DNA of 64,000 nucleotides from positions 186,478,005 to 186,542,004 of the forward strand of contig JAKSZU010000003.1 of assembly GCA_026018925.1 (NCBI GenBank), in the 5' to 3' direction. How positions within the stretch are numbered: the first letter of the stretch is position 1; each line of letters starts with the position of its first letter. Below are positions 1 to 11,612 of the stretch, one piece after another. The notes under the pieces are model-generated. The model ran no database searches. It saw only the letters and a list, made by a program, of their open reading frames with translations, and had not been told where the DNA came from. A program made the position numbers and the translations under genes. Source of the DNA: Tupaia tana. Its lineage: Eukaryota; Chordata; Mammalia; Scandentia; Tupaiidae.

Positions 1-430
1 TTACCAAGATCCTTTCTATAACCCATATTAAAGGACTAACGCTTTTCCCCACCATACTCCAGAGGACAGAAGCTCTCTCTGAAGAGGAACAAGGATGATA
101 ACAAAAATACATGCAGAACATATATAATGTGGTAACCATATAAGGTGGTGATGTCAAAATTTACATCCTCTTTATTATTCACTTATTCTTCCTCTTTACC
201 TCATCTGGGTGGTAGATTATAGAGTGGCACTTAGGGATGCCTCCTGCCCCTAGAGTAAGAGTCAGACGAGGACACAGAGGCTTCTCTATAGAACCAGGCA
301 GTCTTCAAAGGCTATGTTGTTCTGTTCATCAAAACAGAAGATAAGACTGGGACCAGAGGTTGAAACCCAGTGACTGATAAAGAGAGGATGCTTCCTAAAG
401 CAGAGGCTTGTAATTGGGGTGCTATCTATG
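1..430. other. Unassigned non-coding DNA
   Basis: No convincing ORF, SINE or other repeat seen. Confidence 0.5.
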
Positions 431-1113
431 TGCTATGGACTGAATGTCTGTGTCCCCACAAAATTCTTCTGTTGATGGGCCAGCCTGTGGCATGGTAGTT
501 AAGGTGGTGAGATCCCACATGGCCAACTGTGTGGTTTGAATCCTAGACCCAGTAGCTTAAGAAATATACCAGGCACATGTGCATGCATGCCCTAAATCCT
601 AAAATGAAAGAGAAATGTAGAAGGGATTGCAATGTGACCATTCCCCATAGGAAATGTTTTCTCACTTTCTTCTCTTCTCTCTCACTCTCTCTTTCTCTCC
701 CTCTCTTCCCCTCTCTGTCTTTCTCTGGTAAGCTCATGCACCCTCTGACAAAATTTTAAAAAACATTTTTATGTCGAGTCCCTAATCCCTATTTGGGGAT
801 CATATTTGGAGACGGGGCCTTTGGGAGGTAATTGAGGTTAGATTAGTTAGAGCAAAACCCTCTGATAAGATTAGTACACTTATAAGTAGAGACATAAGAG
901 AGCCAGCTCTCATTTTCTCTTTCTTTTCCTCTCTGCCACTACTGTAAGAAAGCAGCTATCTGAAAATGAGGAACAGGGCCCTCATTAGATACTAAATATG
1001 CTAGTACCTTGATCTTGGACTTCCTAACCTCCAGAACTGTGAAACACAGAATAAATGTTTTAAGCCACCCAGTCTGTGGTATTTTATTATAGCAGCCCAA
1101 GCTGACTGAGACA
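431..1113 (+). mobile_element. Old solo LTR, MaLR/ERVL-like, split by a SINE
   Basis: Begins TGCTATGGACTGAATGTCTG, contains gggcctttgggaggtaatt and aataaatgttttaagccac, and ends gactgagaca. This is the layout of ancient mammalian MaLR-class LTRs. No internal viral genes are next to it. Confidence 0.65.
477..770 (+). mobile_element. SINE-C in LTR
   Basis: Head ggccagcctgtggcatgg; body with catgcatgcccta; CT-rich stretch; A-rich tail. Confidence 0.8.
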
Positions 1114-1699
1114 CTGTATACTTAGAATGATTCAAGGAGCTTGTACTCTCTTAGAAATTAAAAGCAATATTTTTCAGAAAAGAGGCTGTAACACTCATCA
1201 AAGATTCCAAAGACTATATCTATGACCCCCAAAAGATTAGAGGCCACTGACTTAGAGTGACCTTTGTATTCTTATCCTGTGGGAAGATCTTTAGGAACAA
1301 AGGACAAGAAACTTTAGGAATGGGGATTCTAGCCTTGGCCTTCACTTCTTACTTGAAGATGGAGACATGACCAATATCTAGGAGTATTAACACATATGAT
1401 AAAATAAGAAAGATTCAAGAATATGCATATATTTCCTTTGCCCAATGCTGTCAATATTCACCTGAAAAAATGTTTATCATCTATAATAAAATGTGAAATC
1501 CAGTCTGTTCACTATCATCAGCATGCATGTGTACTGTGCGTACAATAGTACAATGCTATCAACCTTAGATTCTAAGAAAGCTAAATCCTTGGGCCTAACC
1601 CTACCTCTGCTTTTCCCCCTAATTTGTCCCCATGTTATAATGTATTCCAAAGCAAAATATAATTTGTTCATGGCTCAGTGTGATTCACTTTTTATCCCG
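1114..1699. other. Unassigned non-coding DNA
   Basis: AT-rich; short ORFs on both strands look random. Confidence 0.5.
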
Positions 1700-1910
1700 G
1701 TGGCCAGTGGGTGGCATGGTGGTTAAGGCACTGAACTCCTACTGGCCTACTGAGGTTTGATCTCAAACCTGGTGGCTTGCTCTGTCACTTTCTCTCTCTG
1801 TCTCTGTCTCTGACTCTCTCTGGTGAGTTCACTTGTCCTATACCGAATTAAAAATAATGATGATGATAATAGATAAAATTAAATTTAAAAAATAATAATT
1901 AAAAAAAATT
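1700..1910 (+). mobile_element. SINE-B
   Basis: Head gtggccagtgggtggcatgg, (TCTC)n, then an AT-rich tail with gatgatgataat. Confidence 0.8.
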
Positions 1911-1945
1911 TTACTGTTCCACTGAACCTATCCATAGAACAAAGT

Positions 1946-2378
1946 GTTTTAGTCTGTTACTGTTGCTGACATAAATATCTGAGACTTGATGCTTTATAAG
2001 GAAGGTAGAGGTTTATTCATAAAACTCATGGTCTTTAGTGGCTAGAAAATCCAAAAGGATCATAAAGTGGAGGAAGGCAGAACTTTTGGCAGAACATTTA
2101 CATGGTCTATATCCATGTGGCCTTCTCCCTGATTTCTGGTCTTATTCTCTCTGCTTCTAAACCCTGCATGAACTTAGTCATGGAGGCCCCACTCTGATGA
2201 CATTAATACACCCAAAAACCCCACCCTGAGACACCATGAAGGAATTCCGTTTTCACTTAACACCTTTACAATCAAGTCCCAACACATGAATTTCTGGGGA
2301 GCACCTAGTCACCACCCACTAAGACCAAATTCCAAAACATGAAACTTTGGGGGACAAACCATTGTCCAAACCATAACA
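1946..2378 (-). mobile_element. Old LTR, MaLR/MST-like, inverted
   Basis: Reads ttttagtctgttactgttgc at the low end and ccaaaccataaca at the high end, the reverse complement of a TGTTATGGTTTGG-starting LTR. Confidence 0.6.
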
Positions 2379-2534
2379 ATGAGTAACACAACTTTGGAGC
2401 ATAAGGTAGTCTGACTTTTTGTTTTTGTTTTTCACCAAATGGATTGTATAGCAAAGATTGCAGGACCAAAATGGGTATTGTTGTAGCATGGAGGAAAAAA
2501 CTTCTGGCAAAGGAGATCAAGAAAAATATGACTA

Positions 2535-2785
2535 GGTCTGGCCCTGTAGTGCAGCAGGTAAGCACCATATATCAGGAGCTAGATCCCATGTGACCAACTA
2601 CAATTTTAATCCTGGCCATAGTGGTTTGAAAAATATATCTATTGTATGTCCATATGTGCCCACAATCTTGATAAGATGGAGAAATAGTGAAAAAAAATTA
2701 TAGTGGTGTGAACCTATCCCATTGGATGGGTTCTCTCTCTCTCTCCCTTTCTCTGGTAATTGGAAAATAAAAAATATAGGAAAAT
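2535..2785 (+). mobile_element. SINE-C
   Basis: Head ggtctggccctgtagtgcag; diverged body; ends ttctctggtaattggaaaata. Confidence 0.8.
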
Positions 2786-2794
2786 ACAACTCAA

Positions 2795-3383
2795 CATAAA
2801 TAAACCTTAAAAACATTACACTAAATGAAAGAAAGCAAAAATAAAAGGCTAAGCATTATATGATTCTGATTACATGAGGTGTGGAAAATAGGCAGATCTA
2901 TAGAAACAAAAATCGATTATTATTGTAGTTGCCAGGGACGAGGGGAAGAAGAAAACGGGAGTGGCTGCTGATGGGTGTGGTTTTCTCCTTGGAGTGATGA
3001 AGATGTTTTGGAATTAGTTATACAAAAATCACTGGTTATACAAAAATCATTAAATTATTCACTTTAAAAGGGTGAATTTGGGGAAAACAGGTAATGTGGT
3101 GATTAAAATGGTGGATCCCACATGGCTGACTGTGCAGTTCAAATCCTGGACCCAGTGGCTTGAAAAATTGTACCAGGAATATGTACATGCATGCCCAGAA
3201 TCCCTAAAAAAAAATGGAGAAAAAAGAATTGAGGAAAGCTTTCTCACTTTCCCTGTTTCTGTCACTCTCTAACTCTCCAACAAGCGTGCATGCCATATAG
3301 TAAAAATAAAATAAAACAAATAAAAGGGTGAATTTTATCATTTCTGAATTATATCTTTATTAAAAGGAGAATAAAAAAAAAAA
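2795..3383 (+). mobile_element. L1 3' end, split by a SINE
   Basis: Contains cattacactaaatgaaagaa, gttgccagggacgagggg and cactttaaaagggtgaattt, typical of the 3' end of old L1s. Ends in an A-run. Confidence 0.8.
3080..3321 (+). mobile_element. SINE-C in L1
   Basis: Perfect 14-bp duplication aaaagggtgaattt at 3066-3079 and 3322-3335. Confidence 0.9.
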
Positions 3384-3461
3384 GATGTGACTTAACAAGA
3401 ATTCATTAAAATTATGACTGAGTCACTTATTTGGTAATTAATTTGGGGTCCAGTCTTAAGA

Positions 3462-3741
3462 TAGTTCTTTCTTTCTTTCTTTTTTTCCTTAGGGAGATAG
3501 ATTTTTGCCATAGGGTGAGCATGTTCTCTAGAGAAACAGAGAGACAGAAAGTGAGAAATCACCCCCCCCCCCCCAGGGGGAATGACCACACTGTAATCCC
3601 TTCTCCTCCATTCTCCTCTTGGGATTTTGGGCACACATGCACACACGCCCAATGTGTTTTAAGCAACCGGGTCCAGGACTCAAACCATTGTTGATGACAT
3701 GGGAGTTCAGCAATGTAATCATTACGCCATCTGTTGGTCCC
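3462..3741 (-). mobile_element. SINE-A with expanded C-run
   Basis: agtctt-based duplication on both sides. The CCCCCC half of the palindrome is expanded to about 14 C at 3561-3574. Confidence 0.85.
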
Positions 3742-3855
3742 TAGTCTTGAAATATTTCTATGTATACTCTCCACTGTTAAATTCCCCCCACCCCATGAAA
3801 TCAATGAATATCATTTTACTAACTTTTCTGTTTACAGAAACAATACATGCATATA

Positions 3856-4049
3856 TTTTTTAAGTTATTTATTTAATTTTATTTATTATAATTATTATTT
3901 TTTCATTTGCTACAAGGCATACATGCTCACCAGAGAGAGACAGAGAGAGAGAGAAAGAGAGAGAAAGTAAGAAAGCAAGTGCCATGGTCCAGGACTTAAA
4001 CCATAATTGGCCATGGTAGTCCTTAACCACCACGCCACTTGCTGACCCC
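3856..4049 (-). mobile_element. SINE-B
   Basis: T-rich tail, (gagaga)n, gtccaggacttaaacc, head end gctgacccc. Confidence 0.85.
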
Positions 4050-4059
4050 ACATGTGTAC

Positions 4060-4250
4060 TTTTTTTTTTTTAACAATTATTTTATTTAACTTTTTATTGA
4101 TTTATTGATTGATTGATTTTTGACCAGAGAGTGACAGAGTAGGGTGGAGGGGGAAGTAAGAAAGCAAACTGCCAGGTCTGGGGCTCAAACCATGGTCGGT
4201 CAGGTGGGAGTCCAGCGCCCTTAAACACCATGACACCTGCCGCCCACCCC
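4060..4250 (-). mobile_element. SINE-B
   Basis: Duplication related to gtgtacttt on both sides; the tail contains (attg)n. Confidence 0.8.
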
Positions 4251-4432
4251 CCACCCGTGTACTTTAAAAAACTTAACAATATGAGACGATATTCTGGGGT
4301 GGACTTTTTCTAGTTATTTTTTTATGTTACATAACAGGACATATTAGGTTGTCAGGAGAATCATGACATTTTTTTCTATGTAAAAATGTGTCATGATTCT
4401 CTTGATGAACCAATATTTTAGAAATATATATA

Positions 4433-4605
4433 TCCCCAGGGAGAATGGCCACACCGCAGTTCCTTCTCTTCCATTCTCCTCTCAGGATCTTGGGCACACA
4501 TGCACACTTAACCAGTGTGAGTTTAAGACACCGGGTCCAGGATTCAAACCACGGTCGACTACATGGGAGTCTAGCAACGTAGCCATTATGCCATCTGCTG
4601 GTCCC
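4433..4605 (-). mobile_element. SINE-A fragment lacking its tail
   Basis: Starts within the C/G palindrome and runs to the head end ctgctggtccc. Confidence 0.85.
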
Positions 4606-4774
4606 TAGAGCTATATTAATGTGATCTCTTTTGCATATCATTGTATATTACTATTACTCATTCTATATGAAGCATCCTGTCCCTTTAGATGATTAGATGA
4701 TTACAACAGAAAAGCAAAGTAGGCAAAAAGTCAATGTTCAATTTTTTACTTCAAAAATAAGATTTTTGAGCAGA

Positions 4775-5024
4775 GGGATCAGCAGATGGCGTAAGAGTTA
4801 TGTCGCTGAACTCCCATGAGTTGACTGTGGTTCAAGTCCCAGACCTGGTAGCTTAAAACTCACACCAGGCACGTGTGTGTGCGTGCCCAAAATCCCAAGA
4901 GGAGAATGGAGGAGAAGGGATTGTGGAGGGGCCATCCCCCCGATGGGTAATTTCTCACTTTATATCTCAATCTGTCTCTTCAGAGAGCACACATACACTA
5001 TAGCAAAAACCTCTCTTAAAAAAA
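4775..5024 (+). mobile_element. SINE-A
   Basis: Flanked by ttttgagcag repeats; ends tagcaaaaacctctct. Confidence 0.88.
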
Positions 5025-5289
5025 TTTTTTTTGAGCAGATATTAAGAGTTTTGAAAGCCACACTTTGAGAACATAGAAAATAATTTTTAAATGACTTCAT
5101 TTTTCATTAACTTAAGAAAGGACAGAACTAATTAACTAAATCATAGCATTTTACTAAAAGCCAGGAGTAAAGAAATCTCAGGATGTATTTGCGGGATGTG
5201 GGGAAGAATAGTTTTGATTCAAAAGGTTATGGGAAAAAAATAAGAAAACAGAGGAAGGGAAAATATTAAATAGCAGTCACAAATATATA

Positions 5290-5502
5290 TATATATTTTT
5301 TAATTGCCACAGGGCTCTCATGCACTCACCAGAGGACCTGGTCTTGCTGCCACAATCCCTTCTCCATTTCTCCATCTGTGGGGATTTGGGGCTCATAAGC
5401 ACTCGTTCTGGTGAGTTTTCCAAGCTGCTGAGAGAAAATCAAACTGCCTTTGGCCATGTAGGATCTGGCTACCTTAACTCCTAGGCTATATTGGTCAGCC
5501 TC
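5290..5502 (-). mobile_element. SINE-C, diverged
   Basis: taattgccacagggctctca to ggctatattggtcagcc. Confidence 0.7.
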
Positions 5503-5713
5503 AAACATATGTATTCTGACCACCACTTTCTGGACTGAATTCCTGAAAGGGGAGATCAAGTTGGCCATTTGAAGAGTAAAGTTAAAGGCAGAGAAGCCTT
5601 TGCCCTGCTACCCAAAAGAAACATGGGAGGAGACTACAGTTCAGGAAGAGTCCATACTACAACAGAATCAAGGTGGCAGGTGAGCAACTACAGAGCAATA
5701 GCAGGATGTGGCT

Positions 5714-6064
5714 ACAGATGTCCCATCTTACGATGGTTCAGTTTACAACTTTGCAATGATGAGAAAGCAATATGCCTTTAGTAGAAACCCATGCAACCAT
5801 CTGTTTTTCAATTTCAGTACAGTATACAAGAATTTAGATAAGATAGTAAATACTTTATTATAAAATAGGCGTTTTTGTTAGACAATTTTGCCCATTTGTA
5901 AACTAATGTAAATATTCTGAGCTTGTTTAAGGTAGGCCAAGTTAAACTATGATCTTCAGTAGGTTAAGTATATTAAATGCGTTTTTGACAAGATATTTTA
6001 AATTTACAATGGGTTTATCAGAATGTAACCTCCTAAACCCCACTGTGAACTGAGGAACTTCTGT
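5714..6064. mobile_element. Non-autonomous DNA transposon (MER type, old)
   Basis: The ends are imperfect inverted repeats: cagatgtcccatcttac at the low end and the reverse complement of ctgaggaacttctg at the high end. The interior (cagtacagtatac, actttattataaaatagg) matches a widespread mammalian MER element whose exact name I cannot fix. Confidence 0.6.
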
Positions 6065-6700
6065 TGATAAGGGAGGCAAAATAACAATCCCAAACTAGTC
6101 TCAGCTCCACTGTGAGACATTAACCGACCCCTCCAGGGGAATCTAAAAAATTAGCCAAGCATCTAGAGCCCATCAACCAGACCAGCTGCCTGCTGTAAAA
6201 ACCAGCCCCCTACATAATGCCCTGAGCTCTGGTGGGAATCCTCTTCCATAAATGCCATTTTAGGAAGGAGAGAGTAGAAACAGCCTTGTTAAGGAATTTA
6301 ACTTTGAATTGACTGAATATTTACTCAACAAAGACCATTTTAAATCAAAATAGATTGTTAAACCAACAGAGATTATTTAATCTAGAGGAGACTGAGATAA
6401 CTTTAATTGGAAGGGAGGGAAAAGATTAGATCTGTTAAGCAAAGTAAAGAAGACACATGCTCTTGCTATGGTAATGAATAGTTTGTGTTCCCACTATAGA
6501 GCTTATAAATTATTTTTAGCAAAATGAATAAAAATTGATAAATATTTTTAGACTACATGCTTTTGTTACCTGAAGTGCTGAGCACAAAGCAGACTCCATA
6601 TCACTGTCATCTAAAACATTTTTGGTTCTCTCCCTATACACATGCAATTAAAAAGCAAAACAAAAAGCAACGACAAAATAACCTTGAAGCAAGCGGAAGA
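6065..6700. other. Unassigned; possible degraded LTR
   Basis: 6075-6280 has an LTR-like feel (ctgtaaaaaccagccccct, cttccataaatgcc) but no defined ends. Confidence 0.25.
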
Positions 6701-6714
6701 TAGTTTGGCAGAAA

Positions 6715-6906
6715 GGGCCAGTGAAATGGCTATCTGTATAATTCATTCTGATCAGACATTGACTTTGGGCAAATCATTTCTTCTGTCTCACTTTCTCCAC
6801 TTGTAAATTGGAGATAATGTCTTCACCACAGTTTAGGCGTGTTGTGAGACTCGAATAAGGAAATGTACATGAAATAGCTTAGTAGAGAATGTAAAAATGA
6901 TCAGAT
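6715..6906 (+). mobile_element. MIR
   Basis: gactttgggcaaatcatttc, ctccacttgtaaattggaga and gttgtgagactcgaat follow the MIR core order. Confidence 0.75.
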
Positions 6907-7031
6907 ATGAGGGGACTTCAAAAAATTTGTGGAAAAATAGTTTGGGGGCAAAGCAATTTTTTTGCAAAAACATTTTAAATCATAGTTTTTTCATAATAAC
7001 GTTTTACATGAACTTTTTGAAGATCCTTCAC
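6907..7031. mobile_element. Small inverted-repeat DNA element (mariner-like MITE)
   Basis: aggggacttcaaaaaatttg at one end pairs with acatgaactttttgaagatc at the other; about 125 bp. It shares ends with the element at 47386-47856. Confidence 0.6.
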
Positions 7032-7605
7032 ACAATGTTTAATCCTACTCGACTAAGTGACCCCTCACTAGAGTAGCAAAGTGCCTGGAATCAGCTTTTC
7101 TTTACGGCTTCCTTCCTTGTACAACCTTCCTTCCAAATCTGTTGCTGGTGTGTTCCCTCTCTACCCGCAACCTTCCAGCACCATCAGCTCTCTCCGACTG
7201 CAGCTGACTGTAGTCAATGATCTCCCAATAAATACTTGTTTTTAAGAACAACTGAAAGATTTTTATTTAGCTGACTTGTGACTATTTCTTGGACACAGAT
7301 GGAAAAAGGTTATTTACAGACAGAAAAACAATAAGGGCATTTTTCATTCTAACAGTGATTAAAGACTTTTAATCCTTTCCACTTCAATTAGCAGATCTTA
7401 CAGGTCTTGACTGAAAATAAGCAAATAAAAATAGGGATTTTTCTCCACACACCAATAGTTTAATTTTTGTGACATAAGGAAACTGTGTGGCCAGGATATT
7501 ACCAGGCACCAGAAGGCCTCTGATGTCATTGTCTGTGACATGTGGAATACGATTCTAGAGTCTCAATAAAATCCAGAACCTAACTCCAGTGGTTTTACGA
7601 TCTAA
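7032..7605. other. Unassigned non-coding DNA
   Basis: No supported feature; there may be a MIR end near 7075. Confidence 0.4.
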
Positions 7606-7621
7606 AGCAGGCATGAGTAAT

Positions 7622-7900
7622 TTTTTGTTTTTATTGCAGAGGGCAAGTGCACTCACCAGAAGAGAGAGAGGGAAAGAGGAAGAGGAAATATGCACGACCC
7701 CACCCCATCCCCAGTGGGGCACATCTGTGCCACAATCCTTCTTCCTCGATTTCTTCATCCCATCAGGATTTTGGGCACATACTCACATGCACCCAGTATG
7801 CTTTTTAAGTCACCAGGGCCAGGATTTGAACATCCATTGGTCATGTGGGCTCCAACTCACAATGCACAGTGGTTAGCCACTGTGCTACTAGGCCAGGTCA
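7622..7900 (-). mobile_element. SINE-C
   Basis: Duplication gcatgagtaatt / gcatgaataatt on the two sides. Confidence 0.88.
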
Positions 7901-7943
7901 AGCATGAATAATTTCGTCGATGTTTTTAATTGAATTCCTTTTC

Positions 7944-8045
7944 AAAAAAAAAAAAAAATGAGATAGGGTTGCCTTGAACCCATGACCCTCCTGCCTCAGC
8001 CTCTCAAGTAGCTGGGACTATAGGCAAACACCACTGCTCAGCTCC
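7944..8045 (-). mobile_element. 7SL-derived (Alu/FLAM/B1-like) fragment
   Basis: On the minus strand it reads tagtcccagctacttgagag and gctgaggcaggaggg, the 7SL/Alu left-arm core, with an internal deletion down to about 85 bp. The adjacent homopolymer is A15 on the + strand, the opposite of what an inverted Alu would show. Confidence 0.8.
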
Positions 8046-8104
8046 AATTCCAATTTATGTATCATTCACTATTTAAACAGATCTCCAAAACGTATCTTCT
8101 TGAA

Positions 8105-8632
8105 AATAATTTTTTTGTTTGTTTGTTTTCTTTTTCACTACAGGGTACATGTGCTCACCATAGAGAGAGGGAAAGTAAGAAATCAGTCCCCCGGGGGGAT
8201 GCCCATGCTGCAATCTGTTCTCTTCCATTCTCTCCTCTGGATTTTGGGCACACATGCACACTCATCTGTTATAATTTTTTTTTTTTTTTTTTTTTTGGAG
8301 AGGTTTTTGCTATAGGACACACGTGCTTACCAGACAAACAGAGACAGAAGGCGAGAAATCACCCACGGGGGGATGGCCATGCCGCAATCCCTTCTCCTCC
8401 ATTCTCCTCTCAGGATCTTGGGAGCACACAGACATGCGCCCAGCATGAGTTTAAGCCACCTGGTCTGGGACTCGAACTGCAGTCAACTATGTGGGAGTCC
8501 AGCGACATAGCCATTACGCTAACTGCTGGTCCCCCATCTGGTATGATTTTCAAGCTGCCAAGTCCAAGACTCAAACCACTCAGTCAGCCATGTGGGATCC
8601 CATGCCTTAATCTCCATGCCACCTGCTGGCCC
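8105..8632 (-). mobile_element. SINE-C interrupted by SINE-A
   Basis: The pieces are 8105-8274 and 8534-8632. The join region shows catctgttataatttt / catctggtatgatttt duplication. Confidence 0.88.
8275..8533 (-). mobile_element. SINE-A nested in SINE-C
   Basis: Full-length, from the T-run to gctggtccc. Confidence 0.92.
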
Positions 8633-8890
8633 TAAAAGTACTATTCAATTTCAGACACTTATTCATTCTCTTAGGAAATGTTAAATGAGTATTATGTGCA
8701 GAGAGCTGAGGTAGGCACTGGGATACAAAAATGAATTAAATTTAGTTTACTAGGGGACACAGGTATGTATAAGAAGTCATTGTTCAACACTGTAGTATCA
8801 TAGTAAGTGTAGTAAGGATGTTCACTGGTCCAAAGGAAGGAAGGATAACTTAGCTTGGATGTTATAGAAAAGGTTTCGTGGAGACTCTTT

Positions 8891-9319
8891 TTATTTTTTT
8901 TTAATTTGAATGTTGATAATCATGATTTTTAAAAATTATTTATTTTTTTATTATCATCATAATCTTGTTTATATTACATTAAATTGCATATAACTTTACA
9001 GTGTATTATATTGCTTTTTCAAAAGGGAATGCCATGCACATCAGTCAGTACAGAGACATTAATCTCCCCACTTCATCATTCAATATCTTTTCATTGTTTT
9101 TCCCAATCATTATTATTATTATTCCAGTTATTTTTTTAAACAGTCAATCACTATTTTTCATTTTGCTTGTAAAAAGACTTTACCCATCATGAAATACTTC
9201 TCAGACCAACCCAGCTGAGAATACTATACATGTCATCATCAACAGGTAATAAGCTATATCTGTTTCCCACTAATATCCTGCCTCTCTATTTGTTCTCTTG
9301 CTATCTTTCTCTATCCTGT
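8891..9319 (-). mobile_element. Duplication-bounded AT-rich retrocopy (possible 5'-truncated L1 3' UTR)
   Basis: Flanked by ttcgtggagactctt (8876-8890) and ttcgtgaagactctt (9320-9334). The low end is T-rich, consistent with an inverted A tail. No ORF recognised. Confidence 0.6.
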
Positions 9320-9543
9320 TCGTGAAGACTCTTGAGCTGGGTGTTTTCATTCATGCACTCATTCCACATATACTCACTGTACTCTCCATGTGTCAGATAC
9401 TATTCTGGGAATATAGTAGTGAACAAAACAAATAAAAATTGTGTCTCTCATGAAATTTACACGTTTTATGTAGCAAGAAGGAAGATAAGTAAATACATTG
9501 CCTACTTATCTGACTAATGATGAGTGCTAAGAAAGAAAAATTA

Positions 9544-9815
9544 GGGCTGGCCCCGTAGCGCAGTGGTTAAACCCTATGCATAGGGAGCTGGATCACACTT
9601 GGCCAACTGTGGTTCAAGTCCCAGCCCCAACAATTTGAAAAACCCATTGGGTGCATGTGTGTGCATGCTCAAAATCCTGATGAGATGGAGAAAAAGAGGG
9701 GAAAGGATTGTGGTATGGGCATGCCCTATTGAAGAGCGAGCTCTCTCTCTTTCTCTCCCAGGTGAGTGCACATTCTCTAGCCATAAAAAAATTTTTTTTA
9801 ATAAAAATTTAACAG
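9544..9815 (+). mobile_element. SINE-C
   Basis: gggctggccccgtagcgcag head, close to a tRNA A-box; gtgcatgtgtgtgcatgc; A/T-rich tail. Confidence 0.88.
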
Positions 9816-10853
9816 TAGAGTAGATTAGAAATAATAGACAAGGCCATGGAAGATCTCACCAAGAAGGTGACTCATAATTTTTGATGGTGTGGAAACAAGC
9901 CTCAGAAAAAGCTGGAGGTGATATGGCAGAGGGAACAGCAAGTGGAAAAGCTCTGAAGTAGACATGTGCCTGGAGTGTTTAGAAGAGAAAGAAGATCAGT
10001 GTCACTAGAGCAGAGTGAATGAGGGAAGAATGATAGGATGTGAGATTGGAAAGGCAACTGATGAGGGAAAAGGGAAGGCAGACTTTAGATGGGAAGTTAT
10101 TGGAAGGTCCAGAGCAAGAGTGACAATCTGATAAGATACCACTGTATGGTATGTTCACGGAGCAAGGGCAAACAAGACCAGTGGGAGGTGATTGCATTGG
10201 TCCACATGAAAGATGGTGGCTTGAATCAAATAGCATGTGGAGTTGTGAAAAGTGGTCAAATGCTGTATGTATTTTGAAGGTATAGCCAACATTATTTGTG
10301 GATAGACTGAATGTAAACTGTCAAACAAAAAAGAAGTAAGAAAAGTACCAAGGATTTTGGCTTAATCAACTGCAAGTGGGGCAGGCAGACTGGAAGAGGT
10401 TGGGTTACAGGAACAGGTCTAGAACACAATTTTGAAGATGTTTGTTTGGCTTTGAGATGTTTATGATATCCGGCTAGAGGTGTCAATTAGATAGGAGCAT
10501 ATTTCGGTTTGGAGTTCAGGGCAGAGGTTGGGTTTGGATATATAAATTTGGGCATCATTAGCATATATTAATCAAATTTAAGAATCACTAGTTTGTATAA
10601 AATCACCTAGAGAGAATGAGGACATAGAAGAGACTAAATAGGAAAAAAGAAAAAAAAAGAAAAGCATTCCAGAAAGGAGGGGAAACATATATAAAGACAA
10701 AACAGTGAGTACATAAATTAGTTGGGTTAGGCTAGAACAGAAATTGACACTTTTCTGTAAAGGGCCAGGTAAATATTTTAGACTGTATGTCATACTGTCT
10801 CTGTCACAGCCATTCAACTCTCCCATCACGCACAAAACCCCAAAGATAATACT

Positions 10854-11612
10854 TATATTAGTCAGAGCTCTCCAGAGAAACAGAACAAATAGGGAAACAT
10901 ACAGATATATATACAAAAAGAGACTGACTCACGCATTTATGGAGGCTGAAAAGTCTGTTGATCTCCTGTCTCCAAACTGGAGGCCCAGGAAAGCCGGTGG
11001 TGTGGGTTTCAATCTGAACCCAAAGGCTTGAGAACCAGGGGAGCCAGCAGTGCAAGTCCTACTCCAAGTTTGAAAGCCCCAAAACCAGGAGCATCAGCAT
11101 CCAAGGACAGGAGAAAATAGATGTCCCACCTCAAGGAGAGAGCAAATTTGTCCTTTCTCCACCTTTTTATTCTATTCAGGTCGTCAGCAGATTGGATAAT
11201 GCCACCCACACTGGTGAAAGCATCTTTACTCAATATACAAATTCAAATGCTAATCTATTCCCAGAGTACCCTCACAGACAAACCCAGAAATATAATGTTT
11301 AATCTGGGTACCCTACGGCCACTCAAGTTGACACATAAAATTTTTTATTTTTAATTTGCCAAAAGGTGCATACACTCACCAGAGATAAAGAAACAGAGAA
11401 AGGGATCTGGTGAAAGCAGCCCCCCCCCCCCCACCAGTGAAATGTGGTAATATTGCAGTTCGTTCTCCTTCATTTCTCCATCCTTCCAGGAGTCAGGGCA
11501 TGTGCACATGCACCCAGTATATTTCCCAAGCTGCCACCATGTGGTATACCATGGGGGATCCAGCTCCCGTAACTGCTAGACCATAGGGCCAACTAGCACA
11601 TATAATCAACAC
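10854..11612 (-). mobile_element. ERVL-like (MLT2-type) solo LTR, split by a SINE
   Basis: Low end tatattagtcagagctctcc; high end actcaagttgacacataaaa, continuing after the SINE as tataatcaacaca. In reverse it starts TGTGTTGATTATA. No viral genes nearby. Confidence 0.65.
11342..11594 (-). mobile_element. SINE-C in LTR
   Basis: Duplication cacataaaat / cacatataat; C-run of about 14 at 11421. Confidence 0.85.

Larger units (their letters stand above)
8650..10660 (+). mobile_element. Ancient interspersed repeat (L2/MIR-age), broken by later insertions
   Basis: Pieces at 8650-8890, 9335-9543 and 9816-10660 carry aggcactgggatac, gaacaaaacaaataaaaatt, gcagagggaacagcaag and atataaatttgggcatcatt, in the order seen in a very old mammalian repeat. 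The family name is uncertain. Confidence 0.45.

Noticed and set aside
431-2378. A provirus between the two MaLR-like LTRs
   Set aside because: The LTRs are in opposite orientation and different subfamilies, with no gag/pol-like sequence between them.
7955-8045. Primate or tree shrew origin based on the Alu-like fragment
   Set aside because: A single diverged 7SL fragment in 64 kb, against about 90 tRNA-type SINEs, is incompatible with an Alu- or Tu-rich genome.
8057-8635. 192-codon open frame
   Set aside because: It runs entirely through two nested SINEs.
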